A stretch of DNA of 64,000 nucleotides from Trissonchulus latispiculum (GCA_030248195.1 JASAND010021267.1:1-64000); one strand, 5' to 3'; shown: positions 44,908-55,975, numbered from the stretch's first letter. Notes: a model not told the origin generated them from the sequence alone. Numbers and translations are program-made.

Positions 44908-45012
44908 GCCTTGCCTCTGCGTGGGTCCTTTATTTTGCCTTGCGTGGGTGCGTGGGTCCAGCCTACACCGGTGTAGGCGTGGTGTAGGCGTTGCCCATGC
45001 GTGGTATAAATA

Positions 45013-45708
45013 TGCCAATGCTGCACGATTTAGACAAAACTAAAAAATTATTCATAAATCCTACAGTCCAAAGACCAAAACCTTTGAATTTCTGATTTCC
45101 TGGGCCCTTTTGCCCCTATTATGAATTACGGCGGAAACAAAAGTCAACTGTTGCTCAGTTAGGTCATAAAAAGGTTTCCCGAATTCACATTTTTACTCTA
45201 GATTATTATGTCTATCGAGCCTAAGCATTAAGCATGTAGGTGAGATGATAGTAACATAACGTACATACGTATGCATTTTTATAAACATACGTACACACAT
45301 ATTTTCTTTTTAACTACTTAATTTTTAACTTCTTAATCACCGAACGTACGTACATACGTACTGTATATACAAATATGAACTTCAGGCAAAAACCAGATAG
45401 AAAAGTCTTGTTTGTAAGCAAATGAGTACGTGCATATATATACGTGAGTATCGTTTCCTCAGATATTATATATATAAATAAATATATATAACTCAAAACG
45501 TAAATACGTATAAAAGTTAGAAGCATTTGGGTGGCGGAAAGTCATGTGGAAAATTGGAGAATATTGATGACTCTCCCAGAAGACAGCCAGCCAACCAGCT
45601 TCGAATTTTAGCCAGGCTGCTTTTTGCTATATATATACGTATATATATATACGCATACACGTATATGTACGTAGATATATAAATATACAAAAAACAAAAA
45701 TGCGGATA
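45013..45708. other. AT-rich, TACGTA-rich gap
   Basis: No gene or bounded element is visible; it contains several runs of tatata and acgtacgta. Confidence 0.4.
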
Positions 45709-46308
45709 TTTTGCGCTTTCTCCCCCCCCCAGTCCTAACTTTTGATTTTTTGACCAATAACTTTGAAATTTGATGAATTTGGTGTGGGTGCATATATACT
45801 GGAGGCTGATAAATTCAAAAATTCAAAATTTTTAAATAAATTAAATTTAAAATTTTAGTTTGGTAAGGGAGGACCAAGAGAACCAAAGAAAATTCTTAAA
45901 AAATTTTGCTGAAAACTTGCATACAGGGATTTTCTGGGGCACTTGAGCGCGAATCTGAAATCCGTTTTTCAATTCAGCTTTTCGTTAGCTCAGTATAAGC
46001 TAAAGTTATAAGCTTAACATGTAAGCTTATACTGAGCTAACAAAAAGCTGAATCGAAAAACGGATTTCAGATTCGTGTTCAGCGCCCCAGAAAACATTTG
46101 TATGCAAGTTTTCAGCAAAATTTCTTTCAAAAAATTTTTTGGTTCCACTTGGTCACCTCCCCCTTCCAAAATTTTTTAAAATTTTTTAACATTTGAATTC
46201 ATCAGCCTCCAGTATGCACCCATATCAAATTTCACAGTACGTATATATATAATTGGTCTTAAAAATCAAAAGTTAGGGCCGGCTGGGGGGGGGGGGTAAA
46301 GCGCAAAA
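45709..46308. mobile_element. 600-bp palindromic element, copy 1
   Basis: The termini TTTTGCGCTTTCTCCCCCC and GGGTAAAGCGCAAAA are inverted, and the two halves are reverse complements around ataagctt near 46015. Shared landmarks with copy 2 in the same order: aaatttggtgtgggt, ttttgctgaaaa, and gaatctgaa(a/g)tccgttttt. No coding capacity. Confidence 0.8.
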
Positions 46309-46312
46309 GACC

Positions 46313-46629
46313 CCAAAAATGCTCCTTCGTCGCATGTAAAATACATATGAGTCCCCAGAATGCAGGTTGTAGAATAGCAGAAGACAAGATCCAGCATGTA
46401 AAATATATATATACATATGAGTGGAGTGGGGTTGTAAAAGAATGAAGACAAGCTGCATCGGCGAACCATATGAGCCTGCCCTATAACGCCCTAATATACA
46501 ACCTGCCTTTGGGGACTTATGCATACATGCATTTTACACTCATATTTATTCACATATTCACATATTTACTCATACATATATATATACATGCATTTTACAT
46601 GCGACGAAGGAGCATGTTTGTTTTCTTGT
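46313..46629. mobile_element. TIR element of the ATGCTCC family (E4)
   Basis: The left end aaaaatgctccttcgtcgcatg is mirrored by catgcgacgaaggagcat near 46590-46615, ending cttgt. Interior modules contain catatgag and gaagacaag, echoing the modules of E1 to E3. It lies directly beside palindrome copy 1. Confidence 0.6.
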
Positions 46630-46762
46630 CATCAATTCTTTTACATGCTCTCTACATTATAAGTAAATATAAACATATTTAAACATATATAAAACAAAAA
46701 CACAGACTATGTTCTAGACAGATGTTGTAGCTAGCAACGTATTTTTAGCTAAATTATATAGG

Positions 46763-47362
46763 GTCTTTTCCAGATTACCCCCCCCGCCACTCAAAGTTCT
46801 TAAAACTCGACCAAACGAGCTGAAATTTGGTGTGGGTATGTTTTCGACCACGCTGAGTTCAAATATCGCAAAATTTTTCGATTTCGCGAAATTCGATTTT
46901 TTTCGATTTCAAGGGGGGACCAAGAGTAACCGAAGAAGTTTTCGTCCTCGATTTTGCTGAAAAGTTGTATATAGGGGTTTTCTGGGCCGCAGAACAGGAA
47001 TCTGAAGTCCGTTTTTGATTCAGCTTCTCGTTTGCTTGATATAAGCTAAAGTTGTAAGCTTAAATTGTAAGCTTATGCTGAGCTAACGAAAATCTGAATC
47101 GAAAAACGGACTTCAGATTCGTGTTCTGCGGCCCAGAAAACACCTATATACAACTTTTCAGCAAAATCGAAGACAAAAATTTTTCGGTTACCCTTGGCCC
47201 CCCCTAGAAATCGAAAAAATCGAAAAAAATCGAATTTCGCGAAATCGAAAAATTTTGCGATATTTGAACTCAACGTGATCGAAAACATACCCACACCAAA
47301 TTTCAGCTCATTTGGTCGAGTTTTAAGAACTTTGAGTGGTGGGGGGGTAATCTGGAAAAGAC
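46763..47362. mobile_element. 600-bp palindromic element, copy 2
   Basis: GTCTTTTCCAGATTACCCCC at the left is mirrored by GGGGGTAATCTGGAAAAGAC at the right. The halves are near-perfect inverted repeats about the taagctt centre (~47060). It has the same total length and inner landmarks as copy 1 despite much sequence divergence. Confidence 0.85.
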
Positions 47363-47493
47363 TCATTATATATAATATACGTATGTATCAACTTGAATGA
47401 CAAAAACTTATATGCACAATGCATTAGCTTCCCTTGTGTTCCTATTCTATTCCTTCAGAATCCAAGGAAAAGCAGACTTTTATATATGTATAT

Positions 47494-49128
47494 ACAAGTA
47501 ATAAAAATGCTCCTCCGGAGCATGAAAAAGTAATATGGGTAGTGGTGAGGTTGTAAAATCAAGAAAGGACTAGTCTTAAAAATGCTTAATATGGGGCTAG
47601 GCTCAAAAAAAGAAGAGGACTAGGTTGTGGGCGAATTAATATGGGCACAGCTTCGCCGAGCAACCCATATTCGCGGACTGAAAAAGTTATGTATATATAT
47701 TACATATGTATATATACGTACCAGTGTTCAGATTTAGTTACGGTACGTAAATAATATACGACTATGATAAACTAGTTTTAGTGGAAGCAAACATTTCTTT
47801 CGGTAAACTCTTAATATTTATCTACTGAGCGTTTTAACCATTTATAAGAAAAGTATATATTTCAACTAGGGATGGGCGCGGAAAAAAAAGGACTGGAAAA
47901 AAAAGGTTTTTTCCGTTTTTTTCCATTTTTTTCCGATGGGGTGGAAAAAAATGGAAAAATATTCCTAATGTTATTTTGACGATTTTTACAATGAAATATC
48001 ATGTTTTCTGAGCTTTTCCTGCAATTTCACACTATTTACAACCTTTTCCGTGGGTCATAGTAGGTGGGGGTATGTTAAATCTGACGAAATTGTATTTGGG
48101 TTTTTTCCGCGCATCGGAAAAAAATGGAAAAATATTCGGGACATGTTCTGAAAGTTAATTTATGACCTCAGAACATTAAGAAACTATCAAAAACAGTGTT
48201 TAATGAGGTAAAAATACGATATTCATGAATTTGAGCTAATTTTTGGATTTCACATTTTTCCCTTGGAATGTGGAAATTATTGCATAACTCAGGTAGTGTT
48301 ATATAATAATTCCATACCTAACAGTTTAGTGTTCAACCAAAACTGTTAAAAAATCTAGAATTGTTTACTTTACGAAGCGCGTTACCTACGAAAACCACAA
48401 ACTGGGTCTAGTATAACCGCCAAGGTATACAGAAGTCACCTGTCCTTTGCTTTACAGCGTCACCCGCTGAAAATATTTGATTCCTATAATCAATACTGGA
48501 ATCTTTTTAAGCGCTTGTGTTATTGCATTACCCTTGTGGGGCTACTAAATATCGTAAAAACTGCTTCTGCGCATGCAAAAACATGAAATAACGCAACTTT
48601 TAGCACATTGTGTAATTTTGGAGTGACCGGAAAAAAAGGAAAAAAATGGAAAAAAATGGAAAAAAAACCGGAAAAAAAAGGTTTTTTTTCCGGCAATCTT
48701 TTTTTTCCGGAAAAAAACCAACCCTGATTTCAACACTAACTTCAGGATTAGGACTCTCTCCGACGATCTTCTATTTCTATTCAACCGTTAGCGTTACAAT
48801 CATAGCCTTGGTTTTTTCTCGTTGCTTGTCGTAGTCCAGCACAACCAAATTAGTTTACGTATATATAACTGCTGGAATTGTAATTATTGACTGACATTAA
48901 TTGCTTTGTATATATATGGCAATCGCCATGGCGAAGCGTGAAAGCCCGCGAATATGGGTTGCTCGGCGAAGCTGTGCCCATATTAATTCGCCCACAACCT
49001 AGTCCTCTTCTTTTTTTGAACCTAGCCCCATATTAAGCATTTTTAAGACTAGTCCTCTCTTGATTTTACAACCTCACAACTACCCATATTACTTTTTCAT
49101 GCTCCGGAGGAGCATTTTTATTACTTGT
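47494..49128. mobile_element. Modular TIR element E1 (183-bp arms) with a nested hAT insertion
   Basis: The arms 47494-47676 and 48946-49128 are reverse complements. Each arm starts ACAAGTAATAAAAATGCTCC and carries the hairpin atgctcc-tcc-ggagcat. It has three modules opening TAATATGGG (47531, 47587, 47637) and ends with the hairpin aatatggg...cccatatt. A hAT-type element at 47867-48726 is inserted between the arms. No transposase frame is seen. Confidence 0.85.
47867..48726. mobile_element. hAT-type element nested in E1 (860 bp)
   Basis: 8-bp duplications ATTTCAAC lie at 47859-47866 and 48727-48734. The ends are TAGGGATGGGCGCGG at the left and CAGGGTTGG read from the right. Subterminal regions are dense in ggaaaaaa and ttttttcc. 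No transposase frame remains. Confidence 0.8.
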
Positions 49129-49296
49129 ATATTGTTTGGCTAAGAGTCAATTAGGACGTATTAATCAATAAACTACGACGTAACTTAATCCTTATGCCCA
49201 TAAATTGTGCAACTTACCAGAAAACGTATTGTCTGCTAAAAATTGAAAGGTTGCATACACTAAAACTTTGCTTCAGAAAACTTAGAACCTAGTCAT

Positions 49297-49640
49297 CTGG
49301 CTTTTTCCTAGGCAAAAATTTCTGGGGGGGGGGGGAAGTCTGGGGGGCGGTCCGGATTTCTTTGGGGGGAGAAAAGTTTTTCAAAAATTCTTAAAAAATA
49401 GCAATTTTTTGCTGCTGAGCTAAATAATTAACTATTTTGACCTAAATTTAAGCTTAAAATAGCTAAAAATGCTTAAAAATCCGGCGATGCCGGAAAAAGT
49501 TTTCAAAATTTACCCCTCAAACCCCTATTATTCCGGGCAATTTAGAGTTCTGGGGGGGAAGGCCCCAATCCAGGGGGAGCGATTCTGGGGTGGGGGGGCA
49601 ACCCAAGTCCCCGCCCCACCCCCCTGTAGGAAATAGCCAG
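49297..49640. mobile_element. CTGG-type MITE, copy 4
   Basis: The ends CTGGCTTTTTCCTAGGC and CTGTAGGAAATAGCCAG are inverted, with GTCAT (49292-49296) and GTCAC (49641-49645) as a 4/5 duplication. The interior is clearly homologous to copy 1 (28281-28658): gcaaaaatttctggg, gctgctgagctaaa, ccggcgatgccgg. Confidence 0.75.
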
Positions 49641-49649
49641 GTCACCCGC

Positions 49650-50093
49650 CTACCCACAGGTCGGTGAGGCCACTTTTTGTGGGTGGCATAATGACAAAAG
49701 TTGATTGCCTCGCCAAGGGCTTTCATTTGACACCAAACTTGGTCACTTTTGAAGACTTTCATTTTTGACACACACCGGACCCACAGTGGGCGGGGCACCC
49801 ACCCACAGGTCGGTGGGGCCCCTTTTGTGGGTGGCATAATGACAAAAGTTGATCGCTTCGCCAAGGGCTTTCATTTGATACCAAACTTGACCACTTTTGA
49901 AGACTTTCATTTTTGACCCACACCGGACCCACAGTGGGTGGGGCACCCACCCACAGGTCGGTGGGGCCACTTTTTGTGGGTGGCATAATGACAAAAATTG
50001 ATCGCCTCGTCAAGGGCTTTCATTTGATACCAAACTTGACCACTTTTGAAGACTTTCATTTTTGACCCACACCGGACCCACTGTGGATGGGCG
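49650..50093 (+). repeat. Tandem array 1, three ~148-bp monomers
   Basis: The acccacaggtcggtg block recurs at 49652, 49801 and 49949, giving a spacing of 149 and 148. Each monomer carries the palindrome acccacagtgggt or a one-base variant. The array ends about 30 bp before the conserved block at 50126. Short frames across the monomers are artefacts of the repetition. Confidence 0.88.
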
Positions 50094-50627
50094 CTGTGGG
50101 TCAGGGGTCGCATCCACCGACCTCAGCAGTATGCTCATCGTTTTCAGCGACCCCGATTTACTATATATGGGTACTACCCCAAGGCCGAAAAACGCCATTT
50201 TTAGTGACTTTTAGGCCATTTCTAGTAAAAGTGGTAAACTTTTCGCCAAAACAGGTGAAAAAATGCAAAGTTTGGGCCCATCTCCTGAAAGGTCCAGAGC
50301 GAAATTAAAAAATCCCCCTCGTTACATTCCGCGCATAGTCCGAAATATTCAAATAAAACAAACCAAACCGATCTAGCTGCTAACCTGTGAAAAAAGTCGA
50401 TCACAACCGAAGTGCCAAAATAGCGAAAGTCCGACTTTGAGGCCTTGGCACAGAGCCAAAATTGGCCAGGTGCCAAAATGACCAAAAAAAGGTTGCATGG
50501 GAGGACCCTGCCTACCAACATATAATAGTAGTATTGGGCCAAAATGCCCATATCGTTCCAACACTGCGCTGACATATGCACTTCCGAAAAGCGTTATTAA
50601 CCAAGAAAAAAAACGCACGGTAACTCC

Positions 50628-51198
50628 CGCCTAGTGCAAAATTTCGAAGTCTGGAATTTTAACCAAAAGTATGGTGATACTTGTAGTACTGCTCGAGTAC
50701 TTTACGATGGTAACCTTTTTACCCCTCCCGGACCTCTAATTAGCTGGCACCAGGCCAACACTGTCTCCAGGGGGCCGCGCAGACGCCTTTATACCCATAT
50801 TATGTAGGGGCGCTATCGCGCCCCTACATAATATAGACTTGGATATTGTCCAGATTTAAAGTTGAAACAAAGTTTTCTTCTCATTTCTGAGCTTTTGCTT
50901 AAGCACCATCTCTAGCCTTCCTTTCACAGGAAAAAAAGGAAGTTTCCGCTTCCCCGCCTCACTGGGCGATATGTTGCGCCAGCATATACGTATATTATGT
51001 AGGGGCGCGACAGCGCCCCTGCATAATATGGGTATAAAGGCGTCTGCGCGGCCCCCTGGAGACAGTGTTGGCCTGGTGCCAGCTAATTAGAGGTCCGGGA
51101 GGGGTAAAAAGGTTACCATCGTAAACAACTCGAGTAGTACTACAAGTACCACCATACTTTTGGTTCGAATTCGAAACTTCGAATTTTTGCACTAGGCG
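50628..51198. mobile_element. Inner palindrome (571 bp)
   Basis: Arms of about 200 bp start cgcctagtgcaaa on both sides. Each ends in its own hairpin (tatgtaggggcgc...gcgccccta, near 50800-50832 and 50995-51025). It abuts the left outer arm directly. Confidence 0.8.
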
Positions 51199-51202
51199 AT
51201 AG

Positions 51203-51536
51203 CATACATTAACACGGGGTCCGATTCTGGGGGGGTTTACCCTGACCTCGGCGAGGGGTCTACCCCTGAAAAATTCCAAAATTTTAAGGGGGTCTGCTCC
51301 GAAATTAGCAAAACCTGCGAATTTTTAACGTTTTTGACCAGAAATTTGTAAAAAATTACAATTTTTAGCGATTTTTAAGAAATTTTTTGAAAAAATCGCT
51401 GAGGGGTCTACCCTTTTTTGCTTTCTGGAGGAGAGGGTCTGCCCTTTTTTCCTTTTTGCTGAGGGGGTGTGCCCGTTTTTTGTCGGGCTGGGGGGGGGGT
51501 CTGCACCCCCCCCCATTCCCCCCCACGTTATCCTAT
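51203..51536. mobile_element. G-rich insertion in the right half of the palindrome
   Basis: It interrupts the expected join gcactaggcg/ccgtgc. The ends gcatacattaacacgggg and, read inward from the right, gcatagg-ataacgtgggg are approximate inverted repeats. The interior has repeated gaggggtctaccc motifs. Confidence 0.5.
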
Positions 51537-52057
51537 GCACCGTGCGTTTGTTTTTTTTTCTCGGTGAATAACGCTTATTGGAAATGCATTTTACGGCTAA
51601 GTGTTGGAACGATGTGGGCATTTTGGCACCATACTACTATTGTATGTTGGTAGACAGGATCCCCCCATGCTACCTTTTTTTGGTCATTTTGGCACCTGGC
51701 CAATTTTGGCTCTGTGCCAAGGTCCCAAAGTCGGACTTTCGCTATTTTTCGCAAATTTTGGTCACACTTTTCTAGAACTGGGTAGAAGCTGGAGAGGTCT
51801 AGTATCTTTTGTTGAAAATTACCAGTAGGGGTGCATAAAGTAACGAGGGGGATTTTTTAATTTTGCTCCCTAGCTTTCAGGAGATGGGCCCAAACTTTGC
51901 ATTTTTTTGGCCTGTTTGGGCGAAAAGTTTCTAAGTCCCACTTTTACCAGAAATGGCCTAAAAGTCACTAAAAATGGCGTTTTTCGGCCTGGGGGTTGTG
52001 CCCATATATAGTAAATCAGGGTCGCTGAAAACGATGAGCATACTGCCGATACCGCCC

Positions 52058-53165
52058 GAAGTGACCACTGGTCAGCATGGCTCCCGTGGTTCCTCGCCCA
52101 GGATCAAAGTTGGGAAAACTCACTCTAAACAGCGTTTTTCGGCGTCTTCGTCGGGGGCATATATATACGCTGGCTTTTTCCTACAGGGGGGTCACTGGTC
52201 ACTACAGCCTATGGGGCCTATTGACCACTGGTCAAACGGCCTAAAACTGCGTTTTTCGGCGTTTTGGTCGGGGGCATATATAGTAAATCGACTACGCTCG
52301 TTTCAATGGGCATATCGCCGAAACCGACGGAAGTGACCACTGGCCACTACAGCCTATGGGGCCTATTGACCACTGGTCAAACGGCCTAAAACTGCGTTTT
52401 TCGGCGTTTTGGTCGGGGGCATATATAGTAAATCGACTACGCTCGTTTCAATGGGCATATCGCCGAAACCGACGGAAGTGACCACTGGTCACTACAGCCT
52501 ATGGGGCCTATTGACCACTGGTCAAACGGCCTAAAACTGCGTTTTTCGGCGTTTTGGTCGGGGGCATATATAGTAAATCGACTACGCTCGTTTCAATGGA
52601 CATATCGCCGAAACCGACGGAAGTGACCACTGGTCACTACAGCCTATGGGGCCTATTGACCACTGGTCAAACGGCCTAAAACTGCGTTTTTCGGCGTTTT
52701 GGTCGGGGGCATATATAGTAAATCGACTACGCTCGTTTCAATGGGCATATCACCGAAACCGACGGAAGTGACCACTGGTCACTACAGCCTATGGGGCCTT
52801 TGACCACTGGTCAAACGGCCTAAAACTGCGTTTTTCGGCGTTTTGGTCGGGGGCATATATAGTAAATCGACTACGCTCGTTTCAATGGGCATATCGCCGA
52901 AACCGACGGAAGTGACCACTGGTCACTACAGCCTACGGGGCCTATTGACCACTGGTCAAACGGCCTAAAACGGCATTTTTCGGCGTTTTGGTAGGGGGCA
53001 TATATAGTAAATCGACTACGCTCGTTTCAATGGGCATATTGCCGAAATTGAGGGAAGTGACCTGTGGTCACTACGGTCTATGGGCCCTATTGACCAGTGG
53101 TCAAACCCCTTAGCGTTTTCGGCGTTTTGTTGGGGGGCATATATTGTAAATCGACTACGCTCGTT
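52058..53165 (+). repeat. Tandem array 2, about seven 145-bp monomers
   Basis: The ggtcactacagcct block recurs at 52341 (as ggccactacagcct), 52487, 52632, 52777 and 52921, with a variant at 53066. Each monomer has two perfect palindromes, gtgaccactggtcac and ttgaccactggtcaa. About 115 bp of the monomer is homologous to the terminal part of the adjacent 50126-52046 arm (gcgtttttcggc, catatatagtaaatc). Confidence 0.92.
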
Positions 53166-53239
53166 TAGCATGGCACTGTTCAAGCTCCTTGTATCCATTA
53201 CCGCATTGCTGGAAAGGGATCCTTTAAAATGACAGAAGG

Positions 53240-54043
53240 ACAAGAAATAAAAATGCTCCTCTGGAGCATGAAAAAGTAATATGGGTGATGGTTAGGTTGC
53301 AAAATCAAGAGAGGACTAGTCTTTAAAATGCTTAATATGGGGCTAGGTTAAAAAATAGAAGAGGACTAGGTTGTGAGCGAATTAATATGGGCACAGCTTC
53401 GCCGAACAACCCATATTCGCGGGATTTCACGTTCCGTCTTAGCTTAGAGCTATCAATGTCAGTCAATAAAAAATTTAAACAGTTGAATACTCATCGAATA
53501 TAGCTGTTTGCATGTACTGTTAGACTAGCTGCTAGGATTATATACGTAAATTATCATAATTTTGTTGTGTTGAAGTACCGCAGGCTTTACTAATAGGAGA
53601 AGTCTAAGGATATGATGCTAAAGCTATTGGTCCAAGTCAGGAGGAAATAGAAGATCGTGGGAGAGTCCTAAAGTATTCTTGAATATAAATTTTCCGTATA
53701 AATGGATACGTAAAATGCGCTGGTTAGTATGAAGCACTTATCGAAGAAAACGTTTGCTAAAATAAAAGTTCGAATAAAGCTCGACACATACCGTAGCTGT
53801 AGGTTATTTATGAACTATAAACCAAATGTATCGTGGATATGCATAATAATTTACATTTATAAACCGCGAATATGGGTTGTTCGGCGAAGCTGTGCCCATA
53901 TTAATTCGCTCACAATCTAGTCCTCTTCTATTTTTTAACCTAGCCCCATATTAAGCATTTTAAAGACTAGTCCTCTCTTGATTTTGCAACCTAACCATCA
54001 CCCATATTACTTTTTCATGCTCCAGAGGAGCATTTTTATTTCT

Positions 54044-54046
<3 letters not shown>
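53240..54046. mobile_element. Modular TIR element E2 (183-bp arms)
   Basis: The arms 53240-53422 and 53864-54046 are reverse complements, starting ACAAGAAATAAAAATGCTCC. Module structure is as in E1, with taatatgggtgatgg, taatatggggctagg and taatatgggcacagc. The 441-bp centre has no recognisable gene. Confidence 0.88.

Positions 54047-54082
<36 letters not shown>
54047..54082 (+). repeat. (TA)n microsatellite
   Basis: A TA run directly following the E2 terminus. Confidence 0.85.
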
Positions 54083-54083
<1 letters not shown>

Positions 54084-54176
54084 GAGTGCCTCAATGCTGT
54101 CAAAGTCGAAAATGAGGAAAGCATGAAAAGTAGTGGGAAGAAACCCGCTAATACGTATATATACACATATATATAT

Positions 54177-54892
54177 ACAAGTATGAAAAATGCTCCTTGC
54201 AGTCGCATGAAAAAGTTAATATGAGCTATGATGGTCAACATTTAAATGTGTCAAGGACAAGATTTAAAATGTTTAATATGAGCCAACATCTAAATAAGTA
54301 GAGGACAAGATGTAAACGGCTAATATGAGCCGCTACGTTTCTCTTGGGCTCATATTGACGCTCATTTAGCTTTTGCTTACTTTTAATCCAACACTGAAAT
54401 TGCTTGCATGAATAACGACGCATAAACATTAATTTTGCAAAGCTGTACGTAAATGTTTTCTTCTCCACCGCTACATCCAAGTACACATTTAAGGCCACCA
54501 CATAAAGTCAACAAAACGAAACCGAAGTCCAATCTAATGAAGAAACAAAAATGTGGAACTTACACATGTTGTGAAATCTTGAGAAATCACATTTGAAGTT
54601 ATCATCGCAATCATCACATTAATTCAATATTCCCAAGCCAATCAAATCGTTATAAACACTGATGCTTATATGCCAACCGTAAACTGTATATGTTTGCCAT
54701 TTTAGTCGCGTCAATATGAGCCCAAGAGAAACGTAGCGGCTCATATTAGCCGTTTACATCTTGTCCTCTACTTATTTAGATGTTGGCCCATATTAAACAT
54801 TTTAAATCTTGCCCTTGACACATTTAAATGTTGACCATCATAGCTCATATTAACTTTTTCATGCGACTGCAAGGAGCATTTTTCATACTTGT
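54177..54892. mobile_element. Modular TIR element E3 (185-bp arms)
   Basis: The arms 54177-54361 and 54708-54892 are reverse complements starting ACAAGTATGAAAAATGCTCC. The modules open TAATATGAG (54217, 54274, 54321) and include aggacaagat. The inner arm end is the hairpin aatatgagc...gctcatatt. Sequence inside the modules is largely different from E1 and E2 while the layout is the same. Confidence 0.85.
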
Positions 54893-54944
54893 CCTCAGTC
54901 TAGTTTTTGGGAACGCTACCATGACTGTGGCAGTAGCAATCACA

Positions 54945-55956
54945 AATTCCACCAGTGAATTCCCCATGCCCAACAACCTTTGTATGCAAGATTTCAGCCT
55001 TCCAACTATCTCCAGTAGCTTGAACCAGGAACTGGTTCAACTTTGAACCAGTTGAACCAGATCTGGCTAGCCATGGGTCAGATCAGCAAAGTTACACCAC
55101 CACTGAATTCTCCATGCCCAACAACCTTTGTATGCAAGATTTCAGCCTTCCAACTATCTCCAGTAGCTTGAACCAGGAACTGGTTCAACTTTGAACCAGT
55201 TGAACCAGATCTGGCCAGCCATGGGTTGGATCAGCAAAGTTACACCACCACTGAATTCCCCATGCCCAGTAACCTTTGTATGCAAAATTTCAGCCTTCCA
55301 ACTATCTCCAGTAGCTTGAACCAGGAACTGGTTCAACTTTGAACCAGTTGAACCAGATCTGGCCAGGCATAGGTCGGATCACCAAAGTAACACCACCAGT
55401 GAATTCCCCATGCCCAATAACCTTTGTATGCAAAATTTCAGCCTTCCAACTATCTCCAGTAGCTTGAACCAGGAACTGGTTCAATTTTGAACCAGTTGAA
55501 CCAGATCTGGCCAGCCATGGGTCGGATCACCAAAGTAACACCACCAGTGAATTCCCCATGCCCAATAACCTTTGTATGCAAAATTTCAGCCTTCCAACTA
55601 TCTCCAGTAGCTTGAACCAGGAACTGGTTCAACTTTGAACCAGTTGAACCAGATCTGGCCAGGCATGGGTCGGATCACCAAACTAACACCACCAGTGAAT
55701 TCCCCATGCCCAATAACCTTTGTATGCAAAATTTCAGCCTTCCAACTGTCTCCAGTAGCTTGAACCAGGAACTGGTTCAATTTTGAACCAGTTGAACCAG
55801 ATCTGGCCAGCCATGGGTCGAATCACCAAAGTAACACCACCAGTGAATTCCCCATGCCCAATAACCATTGTATGCAAAATTTCAGCCTTCTAGCTATCTC
55901 CAGTAGCTTGAACCAGGAACTGGTTCAACTTTGAACCAGTTGAACCAGATGAACCA
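54945..55956 (+). repeat. Tandem array 3, about seven 148-bp monomers
   Basis: The spacing is exactly 148 bp, seen for example from repeated cagccttccaactatctcc. Each monomer has the perfect palindrome ttgaaccag-gaa-ctggttcaa followed by tttgaaccagttgaaccag. The repeated 60-residue frames on the minus strand come from the repetition, not from a gene. Confidence 0.93.
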
Positions 55957-55975
55957 GGCGAGATACGGTGTCGGC

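Larger units (their letters stand above)
43427..45004. mobile_element. Candidate composite hAT-like element
   Basis: TATAAATC (43419-43426) and TATAAATA (45005-45012) flank ends sharing catgggcaa and cctacacc in inverted order. It contains a partial TTAA MITE (43600-44245), the right end of another G-rich hAT-like element (cctggctacgcacatg, about 44650) and the 34-bp minisatellite. The imperfect duplication and terminal mismatches make this moderate only. Confidence 0.4.
50126..52046. mobile_element. 1.9-kb palindromic element with ~500-bp arms
   Basis: The arms 50126-50620 and 51540-52046 are reverse complements. Each begins with the block gcagtatgctcatcgttttc...gatttactatatatggg. Matching short frames on opposite strands (near 50373-50618 and 51601-51828) merely reflect the palindrome. 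Between the arms lie a second palindrome and a further insertion. Confidence 0.82.

Noticed and set aside
44656..45018. 120-aa Arg/Lys-rich repetitive protein on the minus strand
   Set aside because: Lies across the 34-bp minisatellite; the period is not a multiple of three and no other coding evidence exists.
48531..48560. Candidate SLC6 TM1 exon end
   Set aside because: A short cattaccc-like match to the expected GNV codons did not continue into the WRFPY pattern and has no splice sites.
49743..50198. Overlapping minus-strand frames sharing peptides
   Set aside because: They read the 148-bp monomers of array 1 in different frames, so the shared peptides are repeat artefacts.
50373..51828. 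Pair of similar ~80-aa proteins on opposite strands
   Set aside because: They are the two arms of the 1.9-kb palindrome; no domain, and the similarity is explained by the inverted repeat.
55154..55780. Family of 60-aa minus-strand proteins, one every 148 bp
   Set aside because: They are the same frame read in successive monomers of tandem array 3; stop-free reading follows from the repetition.
49650..55956. CRISPR-like array
   Set aside because: Units are 145-149 bp and repeat end to end with no alternating short repeat and variable spacer, in an animal genome.
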